From assembly GCA_045642465.1 (NCBI GenBank), contig JAZUIY010000015.1:434001-498000 (forward strand): a stretch of DNA of 64,000 bases. Direction: 5' to 3'. Source of the stretch: RUG420 sp045642465 (GTDB lineage Bacteria > Bacillota > Clostridia > Oscillospirales > Acutalibacteraceae). The notes beneath the pieces are model-generated. The model was not told where the DNA came from. It saw only the letters and a program-made list of their open reading frames with translations, and did not search any database. Shown in pieces: positions 1 through 8,948 of the stretch. Each line of letters begins with the position of its first letter. Positions within the stretch are counted from its first letter, which is position 1. Position numbers and translations under genes: made by a program.

Positions 1-636
1 AAGGTTCATGGACAGGCCCTTAATACCAAGCAGGTTTGCTTCCAGTTCTTCAATACCAAAGGTAATGGAACCTTTTGCAGGGTTGTTTGGAGCAAGGGAC
101 GGAATACCATATTCCTTACCGGTTACGGAACCCATATGGATAACGAACATGGTGTATTTTAAATATTCTTTGAAGGCAGCCTTGAAGTCGTCAACGGTCT
201 TGGTTTCCCAAGCATCGCCATACTTTTCTGGGAGGATCTTTTCCCAAGTATACTTGACGGAGTCTTCCAGGTATTCCTCAAGCGTGTCGATGGTGCAGTG
301 AGCATGGTCTTTGATTGCTACTGCTTCATCAGTGTAATAGTAGTAACCTTCGGTACCGAACGCTTCGGTAACGGTGAACTGGTTACGGATACCGGTATCG
401 ATGATGGCGTCAACCTTGTAGTTGTCAAGGAAATGACGTACGCATTTTTCCATTACGTCGAAATCGGTAAGTGCTCTAGGGAGGGTTTCACCGGCGTCGA
501 AAATCTTCCAGGTAACAGCACAAGAGAAGTGCGGAATACGGTCGGTTTTCTTCCAGTTCGCAGCATCACGGAACAACTGAACACGTTCAGCTTGAAGCGC
601 TTTCATAGCTTCTTTTTGTTCTTTCGTGGAACCCAT
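1..636 (-). CDS. URO-D superfamily (MtaA/OdmB-like) methyltransferase, C-terminus off the left edge
   Basis: The 212 visible N-terminal residues begin at an ATG preceded by AAAGGTGG. The segment WKKTDRIPHFS followed by a long helical region resembles the N-terminus of uroporphyrinogen-decarboxylase-fold proteins. In anaerobes these often act as methyltransferases on corrinoid proteins (MtaA, MtbA, and O-demethylase methyltransferases) rather than in haem synthesis. The gene lies 16 nt after a CooC-like gene at the end of the CODH/ACS operon, and two corrinoid proteins are encoded within 15 kb, which favours a methyl-transfer role over UroD. The zinc-binding His/Cys residues that would settle the role lie beyond the window. 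The substrate cannot be inferred. Confidence 0.7.
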   Translation of the reverse strand, partial: MGSTKEQKEAMKALQAERVQLFRDAANWKKTDRIPHFSCAVTWKIFDAGETLPRALTDFDVMEKCVRHFLDNYKVDAIIDTGIRNQFTVTEAFGTEGYYYYTDEAVAIKDHAHCTIDTLEEYLEDSVKYTWEKILPEKYGDAWETKTVDDFKAAFKEYLKYTMFVIHMGSVTGKEYGIPSLAPNNPAKGSITFGIEELEANLLGIKGLSMNL

Positions 637-652
637 TAATTAAAACCACCTT

Positions 653-1423
653 TCAAAAATTAAAAGAATCTAAAATATCATACAGTGCCTTACGGTAAGG
701 GTCGTCTTCCGGAATGGTGGAGGACGGCTTACCCAAGTCGTCGTATTCGAAGATGGTGTCGGACATTGGAAGAACGCCGGCCAAAGTCATACCGGACTGT
801 TCCACTTCTTCCAACACCCCTTCTCCGGCTACGCCGCCAGGGGCACGGTTAATAATAAGTTTGATTTCTGCATCGCCATGGCCAAGATCTTTTGCCAGTT
901 CAAAAATTCTTGCTGCACACTGAACCCCTCTACGGGAGCAGTCGGAAACCAAAATCATGGTGTCGACTTTTGGCAAAATGCCACGGCTTAAATGTTCCAG
1001 ACCGGCCTCGTTGTCTACAACCAGGTAGCGGTACTGGGAGGAATATTTTTGGAGCTGGGAAGTTAAAAGCCCATTGACGAAACAATAGCAACCCCGGCCC
1101 TGGGTGCGGCCCATGACTAAAAGGTCGAAGTCGTCCCCTTCGGAAAGTGCGCGGGTAAAGCGCATTTCTGCATAGGCATTTTTGTCCATACCGGTTGGAA
1201 TGGGAGAAACGTCGCTGTCTTCAGCCCGTTCAATCTCCTCACGGATTTCACCTAAGGTGGCCTCCACTTCCATACCAAGGACTTCGTTTAGGTTTGCGTT
1301 TGCATCGGCATCCACAGCCAAAACGAGTCCGTTTTGCTTCTGGGCCAAATAGTTCACCAGAAGACCGGTAATGGTTGTCTTGCCTACACCGCCCTTGCCG
1401 GCGATTGCGATTGTTTGAGTCAT
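653..1423 (-). CDS. CooC-family nickel-insertion ATPase (second copy in the operon)
   Basis: A 256-aa P-loop ATPase of the MinD/CooC class. The deviant Walker A is GKGGVGKTT near the N-terminus, followed by DADANANL. CooC proteins use ATP to deliver Ni to CO dehydrogenase, and to acetyl-CoA synthase in the AcsF type. A CYC (CXC) pair in the segment GRGCYCFVNG matches the Ni/Zn-binding CXC motif of CooC dimers, and VVDNEAGLEHLSRG is also typical. It is clearly divergent from the other CooC in the operon (4043-4819), so the two may serve the two nickel enzymes AcsA and AcsB separately (inference). RBS GGAAGGAT precedes the ATG. It is 5 nt downstream of the CooT-like gene. Confidence 0.88.
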   Translation of the reverse strand: MTQTIAIAGKGGVGKTTITGLLVNYLAQKQNGLVLAVDADANANLNEVLGMEVEATLGEIREEIERAEDSDVSPIPTGMDKNAYAEMRFTRALSEGDDFDLLVMGRTQGRGCYCFVNGLLTSQLQKYSSQYRYLVVDNEAGLEHLSRGILPKVDTMILVSDCSRRGVQCAARIFELAKDLGHGDAEIKLIINRAPGGVAGEGVLEEVEQSGMTLAGVLPMSDTIFEYDDLGKPSSTIPEDDPYRKALYDILDSFNF

Positions 1424-1428
1424 AGTTT

Positions 1429-1620
1429 TTATCCTTCCGTGTCAATGACAACAATGCCACCGGTTAAATCCACATAAGAGAGGGTACCCGGTACCTTCAG
1501 TTCCATGCCCATGACGTCTGTCAGGACAACGGTGTTGCCGTCTACTTTGATTTTATCAACATAACGTGCGGCGATTTGGTCGTCGCTCTTACTGTTGTAG
1601 TAAGCAGTTGAAAGACACAT
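1429..1620 (-). CDS. CooT-family nickel-binding protein
   Basis: A 63-aa protein beginning MCLSTAY. The N-terminal Met-Cys is the hallmark of CooT, whose Cys2 binds nickel in a homodimer, and the remainder is a short beta-rich fold (VDGNTVVLTDVMGMELKVPG, then DLTGGIVV) as in CooT relatives. It probably supplies Ni to CO dehydrogenase. The gene has a strong AAGGAG RBS and sits between the His-rich protein and the second CooC, as expected for a nickel-processing set. The assignment rests on the Cys2 position, the length and the context. Confidence 0.8.
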   Translation of the reverse strand: MCLSTAYYNSKSDDQIAARYVDKIKVDGNTVVLTDVMGMELKVPGTLSYVDLTGGIVVIDTEG

Positions 1621-1631
1621 ATAGAATCTCC

Positions 1632-1850
1632 TTACAGCAGGGTTACTGCTTCAGCCAACTTTTGATTGCCTTCTTCCAAAAGGGCAATGGCTTCGTCTAA
1701 CTTAATTTTAGCATCTCCTGTCAATGAAGCGGAAAGGTCTTCTAGTTCGTGCAGGTGAGCGTGGTTATGTTCGGCCATGTGCTTCAAAAGTGCTTCCGGA
1801 GTAACGTTCTGATGGTCGTGGTCGTGATGGTGATGTGCATGTTCTGCCAT
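1632..1850 (-). CDS. small histidine-rich putative nickel-storage or chaperone protein
   Basis: A 72-aa soluble protein. The first 13 residues contain seven His with Asp/Glu between them (HAHHHHDHDH), and further His occur at HMAEHNHAHLHE. The C-terminal half is an amphipathic helix with no His. The composition parallels the His-rich tails of CooJ, HypB and SlyD, which hold Ni. It directly follows acsB and precedes CooT and CooC genes, so storage or delivery of Ni to CODH/ACS is the natural reading. It is not a CooJ orthologue by layout, because the His cluster is N-terminal rather than C-terminal. RBS AAAGGAG precedes the ATG. Confidence 0.75.
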   Translation of the reverse strand: MAEHAHHHHDHDHQNVTPEALLKHMAEHNHAHLHELEDLSASLTGDAKIKLDEAIALLEEGNQKLAEAVTLL

Positions 1851-1872
1851 AGTAACAGCTCCTTTATAAGGT

Positions 1873-4017
1873 TTAGATCATTGGATCCATGCCGAGAGCC
1901 GGGTGACCAACTTCAGCAAGGAAGTCCATCATCTTTTCGATGTCGTCAGCTTCTGCAGCGATGGTTTCGTCACAGATCATGGAGGTGAAGTCTTCGTAAC
2001 CATAAAGTTCCTTCATGGTCTTGTTGAGCTTCGGACCTACTGCATCCTTCAACATCTTAGGCATCCAGACAATACGCTGTGCGCCGCCTTCAGCACGCAT
2101 GAACTTCTTGGAAGCGATGAAGTGACGGCCGTGGCCCATGAAGCCAGGAGTCTGTTCACCGCCACCGGTCATGGAAGCCAGTTCGGCGAAGGACATACCA
2201 ATTGGAGTAGAACCTGCATATTCACGGTTAACAATTACAACACCGTTGGTGCATGGTTCCAAACCACAGATACATTCGAAACAACCACAGGAAGTCATTG
2301 GATCCTGAATGATGGAATAAAGGGTAACTGCTTCCAGTGCACCCTGAGAATATTCGTTAACAGCACGGTTAACATCCGGCCAGATACCGATGTTTTCATC
2401 TTCGCAGTTTTCTTTGGAAACCACCTGAGATGGGCCGTTCGGGTTCAACTGGTTGGTAGCTTTTGCGTCCAGCCAAGATACAGCACCGCAAAGACCAAGA
2501 CGTTCCGGAGTAACGATACAAACGTGGGACGGGGAGAAGGACTGGCAAAGGGTGCAGGTATAGAATACGTCTGCTGCTTCGTCAGTCAGGCTTTCCAGAC
2601 GGGCGTCACGTTCATCGTATACAACGGTAGCAAGTTCTTTACGAAGACGGGTGCATTCGGCAGGATCGGTAACGATCTTAACCTGGCACTTGTCTACTAC
2701 GGTATCGTAATCGGATCTGATTTTAGCGTAGAGCATTTCGCCCAGGTGCTGAAGACGGAAACCGTTTTCAAAGGCCTGCTTGGAAACACGGATACGAATC
2801 AGGTCACGCTGGCCGGTGTGCATAACACCTTCCAGGCAGTTAACCCAAGTATGATACTTACGTTCGAATACAGGTTCAAAGTCACTCTGCATGGTCTTAC
2901 CGGCAACTTCGGCAATAATGCAGCACTGGATCTTGGAGCCAGGTTCTACATTGTCGATGTCGTCACCAATAATTTCAATCTTGTGGTCTTCCACTTCGGA
3001 AGCGTCCTTCATGCGGCAGAGTTCGAAGCAGTCGGTACGGGAGCCGTCAATTTCAATCTGCATGTCGCCACGACGAACGATTTCTCCTTCAAACGCAGAG
3101 TTGAAGGCGATTGGAACATCCATGTTGGTAACTTTGATTTTAATGTCACGAGCTTCTAAGGAAGTTTCAATCCAGTCTTCGGTGTTTGGATTGATGATTA
3201 AGCTCTTTGGAACCTTCCACTGTTCTTCCGGTTCGTTGGTGATAACCGGGAAGCCAAGGCCGATGGCGCCGCCACCGCAGGCTACGGTTAAGTCGTCAAC
3301 CGGGGAATATGCGTTAACAAATGCGAAGATTCTTTCTAAGGTGTAGGTGTTCATGCCCCAGTAATCCAGAGGCTGAATGTTACCGAAAATCATGGCTGCA
3401 CGCATTACCAAAGAGATAACGTGGGATACAGCCCAGATGTCAGGACCTACAGCAACGATACGAACCGGGAAGCCCATGGCAACGCCCATGCGCTTAGCCT
3501 GGTCAATAATACCGCCGATTAAGAATACAAAGATACCGCGGGACTGATAGCCCTTAATCATGTCACGAGCTTCTTCATCGGAAGGAGCAGGACCAATCAT
3601 AACAACGAAACCAGGAATGTCACGGGTAACCAGTGGCAAGCCAAGTTCACGTACTTCAGAGTCGTTCATGTGACCATGATATTCACCCTTATATGGGTCA
3701 GCATCTTCTACATATTTACAAGCTTCAATAACTTCAGCTGCCATTGCGGTAGCAAAACCGGAAGTGAAGACGTCGTGGGTCTTCTGTTCTCTGGTCATGA
3801 AGTCTTTGATTGGGCCGTCCATAGCCTGCTTTAAGTCAGCAAGGGTACGAACATTGATGCCCGTATATTCGAGAATACAAGCACAGTTATATGCAGTATT
3901 CGGGAATTGCATTGGATGGTCAGCGCCGTATTTTTCAATGGCTGCATCAAGGTCGGTTACGGCCTTGGCATACATTTGATCATTACCGGCGAAGACGCTG
4001 TCAAATAACTGTCTCAT
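1873..4017 (-). CDS. acsB: acetyl-CoA synthase, CODH/ACS complex subunit beta
   Basis: A 714-aa enzyme that makes acetyl-CoA from CO, a methyl group delivered by the corrinoid iron-sulfur protein, and CoA. The A-cluster ligands are all present. Cys488, 491, 500 and 510 lie in CTLCQSFSPSHVC and the following GLCG, and Cys577-Gly-Cys579 supplies the distal nickel. Their relative spacing equals that of the Moorella thermoacetica enzyme (506/509/518/528/595/597). Length is close to full for bacterial AcsB, including the N-terminal domain that contacts CODH. The gene sits 25 nt after cooC, with a good RBS region (AGGAGG). Confidence 0.97.
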   Translation of the reverse strand: MRQLFDSVFAGNDQMYAKAVTDLDAAIEKYGADHPMQFPNTAYNCACILEYTGINVRTLADLKQAMDGPIKDFMTREQKTHDVFTSGFATAMAAEVIEACKYVEDADPYKGEYHGHMNDSEVRELGLPLVTRDIPGFVVMIGPAPSDEEARDMIKGYQSRGIFVFLIGGIIDQAKRMGVAMGFPVRIVAVGPDIWAVSHVISLVMRAAMIFGNIQPLDYWGMNTYTLERIFAFVNAYSPVDDLTVACGGGAIGLGFPVITNEPEEQWKVPKSLIINPNTEDWIETSLEARDIKIKVTNMDVPIAFNSAFEGEIVRRGDMQIEIDGSRTDCFELCRMKDASEVEDHKIEIIGDDIDNVEPGSKIQCCIIAEVAGKTMQSDFEPVFERKYHTWVNCLEGVMHTGQRDLIRIRVSKQAFENGFRLQHLGEMLYAKIRSDYDTVVDKCQVKIVTDPAECTRLRKELATVVYDERDARLESLTDEAADVFYTCTLCQSFSPSHVCIVTPERLGLCGAVSWLDAKATNQLNPNGPSQVVSKENCEDENIGIWPDVNRAVNEYSQGALEAVTLYSIIQDPMTSCGCFECICGLEPCTNGVVIVNREYAGSTPIGMSFAELASMTGGGEQTPGFMGHGRHFIASKKFMRAEGGAQRIVWMPKMLKDAVGPKLNKTMKELYGYEDFTSMICDETIAAEADDIEKMMDFLAEVGHPALGMDPMI

Positions 4018-4042
4018 TTGTGAGATCCTCCTGTCAGTTCTT

Positions 4043-4819
4043 CTAGCTGAGTAAATTCAGCGAATCGAGTTTTTTCTTGATCAGGTCTACTTCATTTACG
4101 GTATCCGCAGCGGTGTCATAAGGCGACATGCATCTGCGGTCAGCATCAGCAACGTGATTACTTAAATGAATGAGCCCTAAAAGATCTTCCTCCGGAACAT
4201 TTTCCCGGACAAAGGCTTCGTCTGCTTCGTCCCGGACTTTGTTGGCAACGACCCAAACTTTTTTCACGCCCAGGTCAGCGGCTAAGCGCTGTACACTGTG
4301 CCAGGTTTGGATGCTGCGGGCACCCGGTTCAATGACCACAATAAATGCGTCCATGAAATCGGTGGTACCCCGTGCCAGGTGTTCCAGGCCGGCTTCCATG
4401 TCTAAGATAACTACATCGTCCCGACCTACAATCAGGTGGGAGAGGAGCCGCTTCAAAATGACATGTTCCGGGCAGACGCATCCGCCGCCGCCGGTTTTTA
4501 CGGTACCCATAATGAGCAGCTTTACGCCGTTGCGGGTATGGGCCAACCGGTCAGGAAGGTCGTCAACTTTCGGGTTGATTTTAAAGAACCGTTCAAATTC
4601 GTCCGCATGGGTACGTTCCTTAATGAGTTCTTTCATTTCGGTAATAGGGGTAATGGCAGCAATTTCTTCTTCTGTAAAGCCAAGGGCCAGACCAAGATTG
4701 GCGTCTGGGTCCACATCGGCACACAGTACCTCCTTGCCTTCGGCTGCATAGAGTCTGGCAAGAATGGCAGAGAACGTAGTTTTTCCTACGCCGCCTTTTC
4801 CCGTAATTGCAATTTTCAT
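4043..4819 (-). CDS. cooC: CooC/AcsF-type nickel-insertion ATPase
   Basis: A 258-aa P-loop ATPase starting MKIAITGKGGVGKTT, followed by DVDPDANLGLALG. The CXC motif CVC lies in GGGGCVCPEH and would bind Ni at the dimer interface. VILDMEAGLEHLARGT is the conserved CooC segment. It matures the C-cluster of CO dehydrogenase and/or the A-cluster of acetyl-CoA synthase. It is located between acsA and acsB, which fits either job. The ATG has upstream purines (GAAGGACTC) as a modest RBS. Confidence 0.93.
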   Translation of the reverse strand: MKIAITGKGGVGKTTFSAILARLYAAEGKEVLCADVDPDANLGLALGFTEEEIAAITPITEMKELIKERTHADEFERFFKINPKVDDLPDRLAHTRNGVKLLIMGTVKTGGGGCVCPEHVILKRLLSHLIVGRDDVVILDMEAGLEHLARGTTDFMDAFIVVIEPGARSIQTWHSVQRLAADLGVKKVWVVANKVRDEADEAFVRENVPEEDLLGLIHLSNHVADADRRCMSPYDTAADTVNEVDLIKKKLDSLNLLS

Positions 4820-4851
4820 AAATAAAGAGTCCTTCTCAAAACGAAAGGGAA

Positions 4852-6759
4852 TTAGATGTTAATTGCTTTTCGTTTTTCTTCGATACCGTTAATGATAGCT
4901 TCGACGAGTTCATCCGGATTGGTGTTGATGGTGTAACCGGCGCCAACCCAATCTCTGGTGCCTTCGGTAATCAGGTGCATCATCTGGTCAGAGCCGCTTA
5001 CCAGTGGGTCAATACCAAGGTAAACGTCAATACCGGTAGAAACTACATAGTTTGCAATGGAAACTGCCTTTTCAGACATCCATTCTGGTGCACAACCAAC
5101 TACTGGAAGCTGCGTGGTGTCGATGCCCCAGTCCTTGGCAATGCCGGAAACCAGAAGCATCATACGGCTGATGTCTACACAGGAACCCATGTGGAGAACC
5201 GGTGGAATGTCAGCCAAGGTGCATACACGACGAAGACCTTCACCGCAAAGGGTCTTAGCTCTCTTGTCCATGAAGCCTGCTTTGGCAGCAGCCTGAGCAG
5301 AGCAGCCGGTGGTAACAACAACAATGTCGTTTTCCATGAGCTTTCTCATGATTTCAATATGAGAGTAGTCTGGGCGAACCTTCGGGTTGTTACAACCAAC
5401 CATAGCAACTGCACCACGGATAACACCGGACTTAACGCACTCAATGAGAGGCTTATAAGTGTCTAAGGTGTCAACGTGAGAGTTGGTTACGATGTCTAAC
5501 TGACCCTTAATGCCTTCGCAGGAGTAGCCAACCCAAGCGTTCTGCTTGGTTTCCGGAATGAAGATTTTGGATTCATCACGGTTCTTAAAGTTGAGAATTG
5601 CATTTTCAACTATAGTCTTGGCAACTTCACCGGCATTTTCAGAGGTGAGCTGAAGATATTCGGTCTGTGGAATGCGGGCGATAGGAGAGGTGGAGTATAC
5701 CTTGGTGTGGAAACATTCAGCCAGAGGGCCAACGTTCGGGAAGACACACTGAACATCTACTACCATTGCGTCAACAACACCGGTGAGGAGGGCATTTTCC
5801 TGCTGAAGGAAGTTGCCAGCCATTTTGATGCCGTGACGCATTGCAATTTCATTTGCAGTACAGCAAAGACCAACGATGTTGATGCCGGCTGCGCCCTGTT
5901 CTTTGGCAAGGGCAACCATTTCTTTGCTTTCTGCAATGGTAACAATCATTTCAGATACGGCTGGATCATGACCATGGCAAATAATGTTTACCATGTCTTT
6001 TTCCAGAACGCCCAAGTCAGCCTCGGTTTCCCGTGGCATTGGGGTGCCGTAGAGAATATCAGAGAATTCGGTACCAGCCATGGAACCGCCCCAACCGTCG
6101 GCAAGGCCGGTACGGAGTGCCTGCTTAACAAGAGCAGATGCATCAGCGGAACAACCCATATGGGTCATATGCATGGAGGTAACAACTTCACGGTCAACAG
6201 CGCGAGGAGCAATTTCATTGTCAATCCAGCACTTCTGACGTTCTTCAGGAGCACGTTCAATCCAACGCTGATAACCTTTAATTTTACCGTATTCGTTCAA
6301 ACCGGTTTCGGCAACGTCATGAGCAATGTCATAAATTTCGCGGCCTTCGGTAGGAACGTTCCACTCGTTGGCTAACTTAATCAGCTTGTCAACGTCGGTA
6401 ACGTGGAAATATCCGTCTTCAGAAGCGTCATAGAGCTTCCAAACACATTCACGGCCGTGGTCGGAATGTGCGGAAGCACCGCCAGCAGCTGCACGAAGGT
6501 AGTTTCTGCCGGCGATGGTGTGAGCAGTAGCACCACAAATGCCCTTAGGGGCTTTTGGGGTAATACGGCATGGACCCATAGAACAAATCTTACAGCAGAT
6601 ACCTTTTTCACCAAATCCACAGTGTGGAGTCTGGTTCTTAACACGGTCCTGCCATACGTCCATGCCTACTTGCTGAGCAGTTTCATAAAGACGGTTGGAG
6701 TTTTCCTCAAGGACTTCAACAGAGGAACCTAAGAATTCTTCAATCACGATAGTGTCCAA
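4852..6759 (-). CDS. acsA: anaerobic carbon-monoxide dehydrogenase catalytic subunit
   Basis: A 635-aa Ni-Fe-S enzyme of the CooS/AcsA family that interconverts CO and CO2. N-terminal cysteines fit the D-cluster (C47, C55) and B-cluster (C56, C59, C64, C75) in CGFGEKGICCKICSMGPC. HMTHMGCSAD and later Cys-rich segments (GLCCTA, VGCNNP, TTGCSAQ, MGSCVD) carry the C-cluster ligands. Full length for the family. Its position among acsD-acsC-acsE and acsB marks it as the ACS-associated form rather than a stand-alone CooS. Confidence 0.96.
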   Translation of the reverse strand: MDTIVIEEFLGSSVEVLEENSNRLYETAQQVGMDVWQDRVKNQTPHCGFGEKGICCKICSMGPCRITPKAPKGICGATAHTIAGRNYLRAAAGGASAHSDHGRECVWKLYDASEDGYFHVTDVDKLIKLANEWNVPTEGREIYDIAHDVAETGLNEYGKIKGYQRWIERAPEERQKCWIDNEIAPRAVDREVVTSMHMTHMGCSADASALVKQALRTGLADGWGGSMAGTEFSDILYGTPMPRETEADLGVLEKDMVNIICHGHDPAVSEMIVTIAESKEMVALAKEQGAAGINIVGLCCTANEIAMRHGIKMAGNFLQQENALLTGVVDAMVVDVQCVFPNVGPLAECFHTKVYSTSPIARIPQTEYLQLTSENAGEVAKTIVENAILNFKNRDESKIFIPETKQNAWVGYSCEGIKGQLDIVTNSHVDTLDTYKPLIECVKSGVIRGAVAMVGCNNPKVRPDYSHIEIMRKLMENDIVVVTTGCSAQAAAKAGFMDKRAKTLCGEGLRRVCTLADIPPVLHMGSCVDISRMMLLVSGIAKDWGIDTTQLPVVGCAPEWMSEKAVSIANYVVSTGIDVYLGIDPLVSGSDQMMHLITEGTRDWVGAGYTINTNPDELVEAIINGIEEKRKAINI

Positions 6760-6793
6760 CCTTTCAAATTTTTCCTTAGATACAGTGGCTTTC

Positions 6794-7579
6794 TTACAGG
6801 CTCAGGTAAGAGTCAGCATAGAGAGCGTTGTTTTTAATAATGTCTGCAGACTTAATGGTTTCCATCATGCGGAGGTCGCATGGGTTGAGAATTGCAGAGG
6901 TGAGGCCGTTGGCCATAGCCATGGAAATCATAGTGGCATCCATGATTGGACGGATTTCCTTTGGCATACCGTTAGAAACGTTGGAGAGACCACCGGTGGT
7001 ATTCAGACCCATTTCGGAGAGCATCTTGATGCATTCCAAAACGTCCATCTGCTTATCCTGCATGCCCTTGATAACAAGGAAGAGAGGGTCGAACCAAAGG
7101 TCTTCTGCTTCCATGCCAAGTTCCAGGCCCTTTTCCAGCATTTCCTGGCAGTTAGCCATACGTTCGTCGTTGTCTGCAGGAACACCGTCCTTCATGCAAA
7201 GAGCAACAACAATAGCATCGTTGGCAGCGGCAAGGTCAATGTAGCCCATACGGTCACCTGCGTCAGCAGAGTTAACGATTGGCTTACCCTTAGCGCGGTT
7301 GTAAACGGAAATACCAGCTTCAATAGCCTTCATGTTAGCAGTGTCAAGGGACAGTGGAACGTTGTCGAATTCACCCTGAATGAGCTGAACAGCCCACTTC
7401 ATGAGGTCTTCGCCATCGGATTCTGCAGGTCCAATGTTAACATCCAGATAAGTAGCACCGGCATCCAGCTGCTGCTTAGCGCGAGCAAGGATTGGTTCTG
7501 GGTTTCTGGTAGCCATAGCTTCACGAATGGATGGGGAAATGCAGTGAATACGTTCACCGATAACAACAAATTTTGCCAT
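6794..7579 (-). CDS. acsE: methyltetrahydrofolate:corrinoid/iron-sulfur protein methyltransferase
   Basis: A 261-aa pterin-binding (DHPS-like) TIM-barrel protein. It passes the methyl group of methyl-tetrahydrofolate to the cobalt of the corrinoid iron-sulfur protein. Recognisable segments are the N-terminal GERIH, LDVNIGPAESDG, and PLSLDTAN with the acidic pterin-binding residues. Length matches MeTr. It lies between acsC and acsA with short gaps, so it is translated with its partner proteins. Confidence 0.94.
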   Translation of the reverse strand: MAKFVVIGERIHCISPSIREAMATRNPEPILARAKQQLDAGATYLDVNIGPAESDGEDLMKWAVQLIQGEFDNVPLSLDTANMKAIEAGISVYNRAKGKPIVNSADAGDRMGYIDLAAANDAIVVALCMKDGVPADNDERMANCQEMLEKGLELGMEAEDLWFDPLFLVIKGMQDKQMDVLECIKMLSEMGLNTTGGLSNVSNGMPKEIRPIMDATMISMAMANGLTSAILNPCDLRMMETIKSADIIKNNALYADSYLSL

Positions 7580-7603
7580 GAGTTTATTTCTCCTTCTTTT
7601 GAA

Positions 7604-8935
7604 TTATGCGTACATATCACGCAGGAATTTAACGAGTTCAACAGCTTCGGTTGGAGCAACGATGATTTCGTAGCCAGGAAGTTTGTTTTCGAGTTCGCCC
7701 TTCAGTACTGCAACCTTACCAGGGATAATCAGCTGCTTGGAAGAATACTTGTTTGCAATGTCGAATTCTTCTAAGAACTTAGCAATGGAGTTTGCAGAGA
7801 GTTTACCTGCAGCCCAAGCGGTCAATACGGAGTAACCGCCGGCATCGGAAATCAGAAGGTTCATTGGAACACCGGAACGTTCCAGTTCGCCGGATACTAC
7901 GAAGTAGGTCAGAGCGAAGTCAACGGTGGTAACCAGAGGAGCAGATTCGTCTGCGCCGTTGAGAGGATATACACCAGGATCTACTCTCATTGGCTTCTGA
8001 GGGTCAGTGAAGATGTTCTGACGGAGGCCGTAGGTTGGGAGAGCCTTAGCGTAGTCCATTTCATCAATAACGATGATGGAACCGTAACGGCAGGTGAAGA
8101 CTGCCATTAATGCCTGCTGCATGTAAGTGTCGTTTGGAGCAATAGCAGCAGCGTTAATGAGGGATGGATAACCGAAGGTACGGTCGTTGTTCTTGAGAGC
8201 AGCGCGGCGAACCTTGCTAGCATTGGCAAATGCTTCCTTGGCGGAGGTGCCGGTGACATCCAGAACCAGATTCTTGTTACCAAGAGCTTCCAGAGCAGCT
8301 ACGGTGTCGTAGAGTGCGTTCAGGTCGGCTGCGGAAACGCCGAGAACAGCTTTCTTTTCGGTAGCAAGAGCACTCATGTCAGCGTAGTTTGCTTCGGTAG
8401 CACCGTTGAGGATTACAGCAGCGCCGTCAGCGGCAGCCATAGCCTTGGTAGCAACGTCAACATCCTTAACGTCCAAGATGAGTACGCGGTCAAGAGCCTT
8501 CAGTTTTTCAACGAGAGCAACGTATGCGTCAGCGTCAGCAACGTATTTCACGTTGAGCATTTCAACATACATGCGTTCACCGATACGGTCGTAGTCAACA
8601 GCCTTCACAGCTTCAATGCGTGCGTCAATTGCAGCTGCATCCATGTCGTCAGCAAAGTTGTTTGCATAACGTGGACGGGATACGAAGGTCTTTTCGTGAC
8701 GATACAGTACGGTTTCACCGCCCAGTTTGAAGTCGCCGATTTCAACGGTCTTCATTGGAGGTGCGGTCTGTTCGGAGAGCAGGCTAAGAGCTTCTTCGGA
8801 CATGTGTGGGCACTTTTCAATTGGAAGTGCGCCCTGAGCAACTTTCATGCAGAATGCCATACAAGTTGGGCAACCGCATTCTTTACAGTTGGTCTTTGGG
8901 GAGAGTTTGAAAATATCTAATCCTTTAACTGCCAT
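7604..8935 (-). CDS. acsC: corrinoid/iron-sulfur protein large subunit
   Basis: A 443-aa protein that carries methyl-cobamide between AcsE and AcsB. The N-terminal [4Fe-4S] domain has the CKECGCPTCMAFC motif, which keeps the cobalt reducible. It is followed by a TIM barrel and a C-terminal corrinoid-binding domain (SDAGGYSVLTAW). Full length for CdhE/AcsC. It is 13 nt downstream of acsD, its heterodimer partner, with a GGAGG RBS. Confidence 0.95.
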   Translation of the reverse strand: MAVKGLDIFKLSPKTNCKECGCPTCMAFCMKVAQGALPIEKCPHMSEEALSLLSEQTAPPMKTVEIGDFKLGGETVLYRHEKTFVSRPRYANNFADDMDAAAIDARIEAVKAVDYDRIGERMYVEMLNVKYVADADAYVALVEKLKALDRVLILDVKDVDVATKAMAAADGAAVILNGATEANYADMSALATEKKAVLGVSAADLNALYDTVAALEALGNKNLVLDVTGTSAKEAFANASKVRRAALKNNDRTFGYPSLINAAAIAPNDTYMQQALMAVFTCRYGSIIVIDEMDYAKALPTYGLRQNIFTDPQKPMRVDPGVYPLNGADESAPLVTTVDFALTYFVVSGELERSGVPMNLLISDAGGYSVLTAWAAGKLSANSIAKFLEEFDIANKYSSKQLIIPGKVAVLKGELENKLPGYEIIVAPTEAVELVKFLRDMYA

Positions 8936-8948
8936 TTTCGTGCCCTCC

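Noticed and set aside
1903..3159. Long + strand open frame (418 codons) opposite acsB
   Set aside because: It is the antisense of a gene with all A-cluster residues. Long antisense frames recur opposite the well-conserved genes here because of their codon bias.
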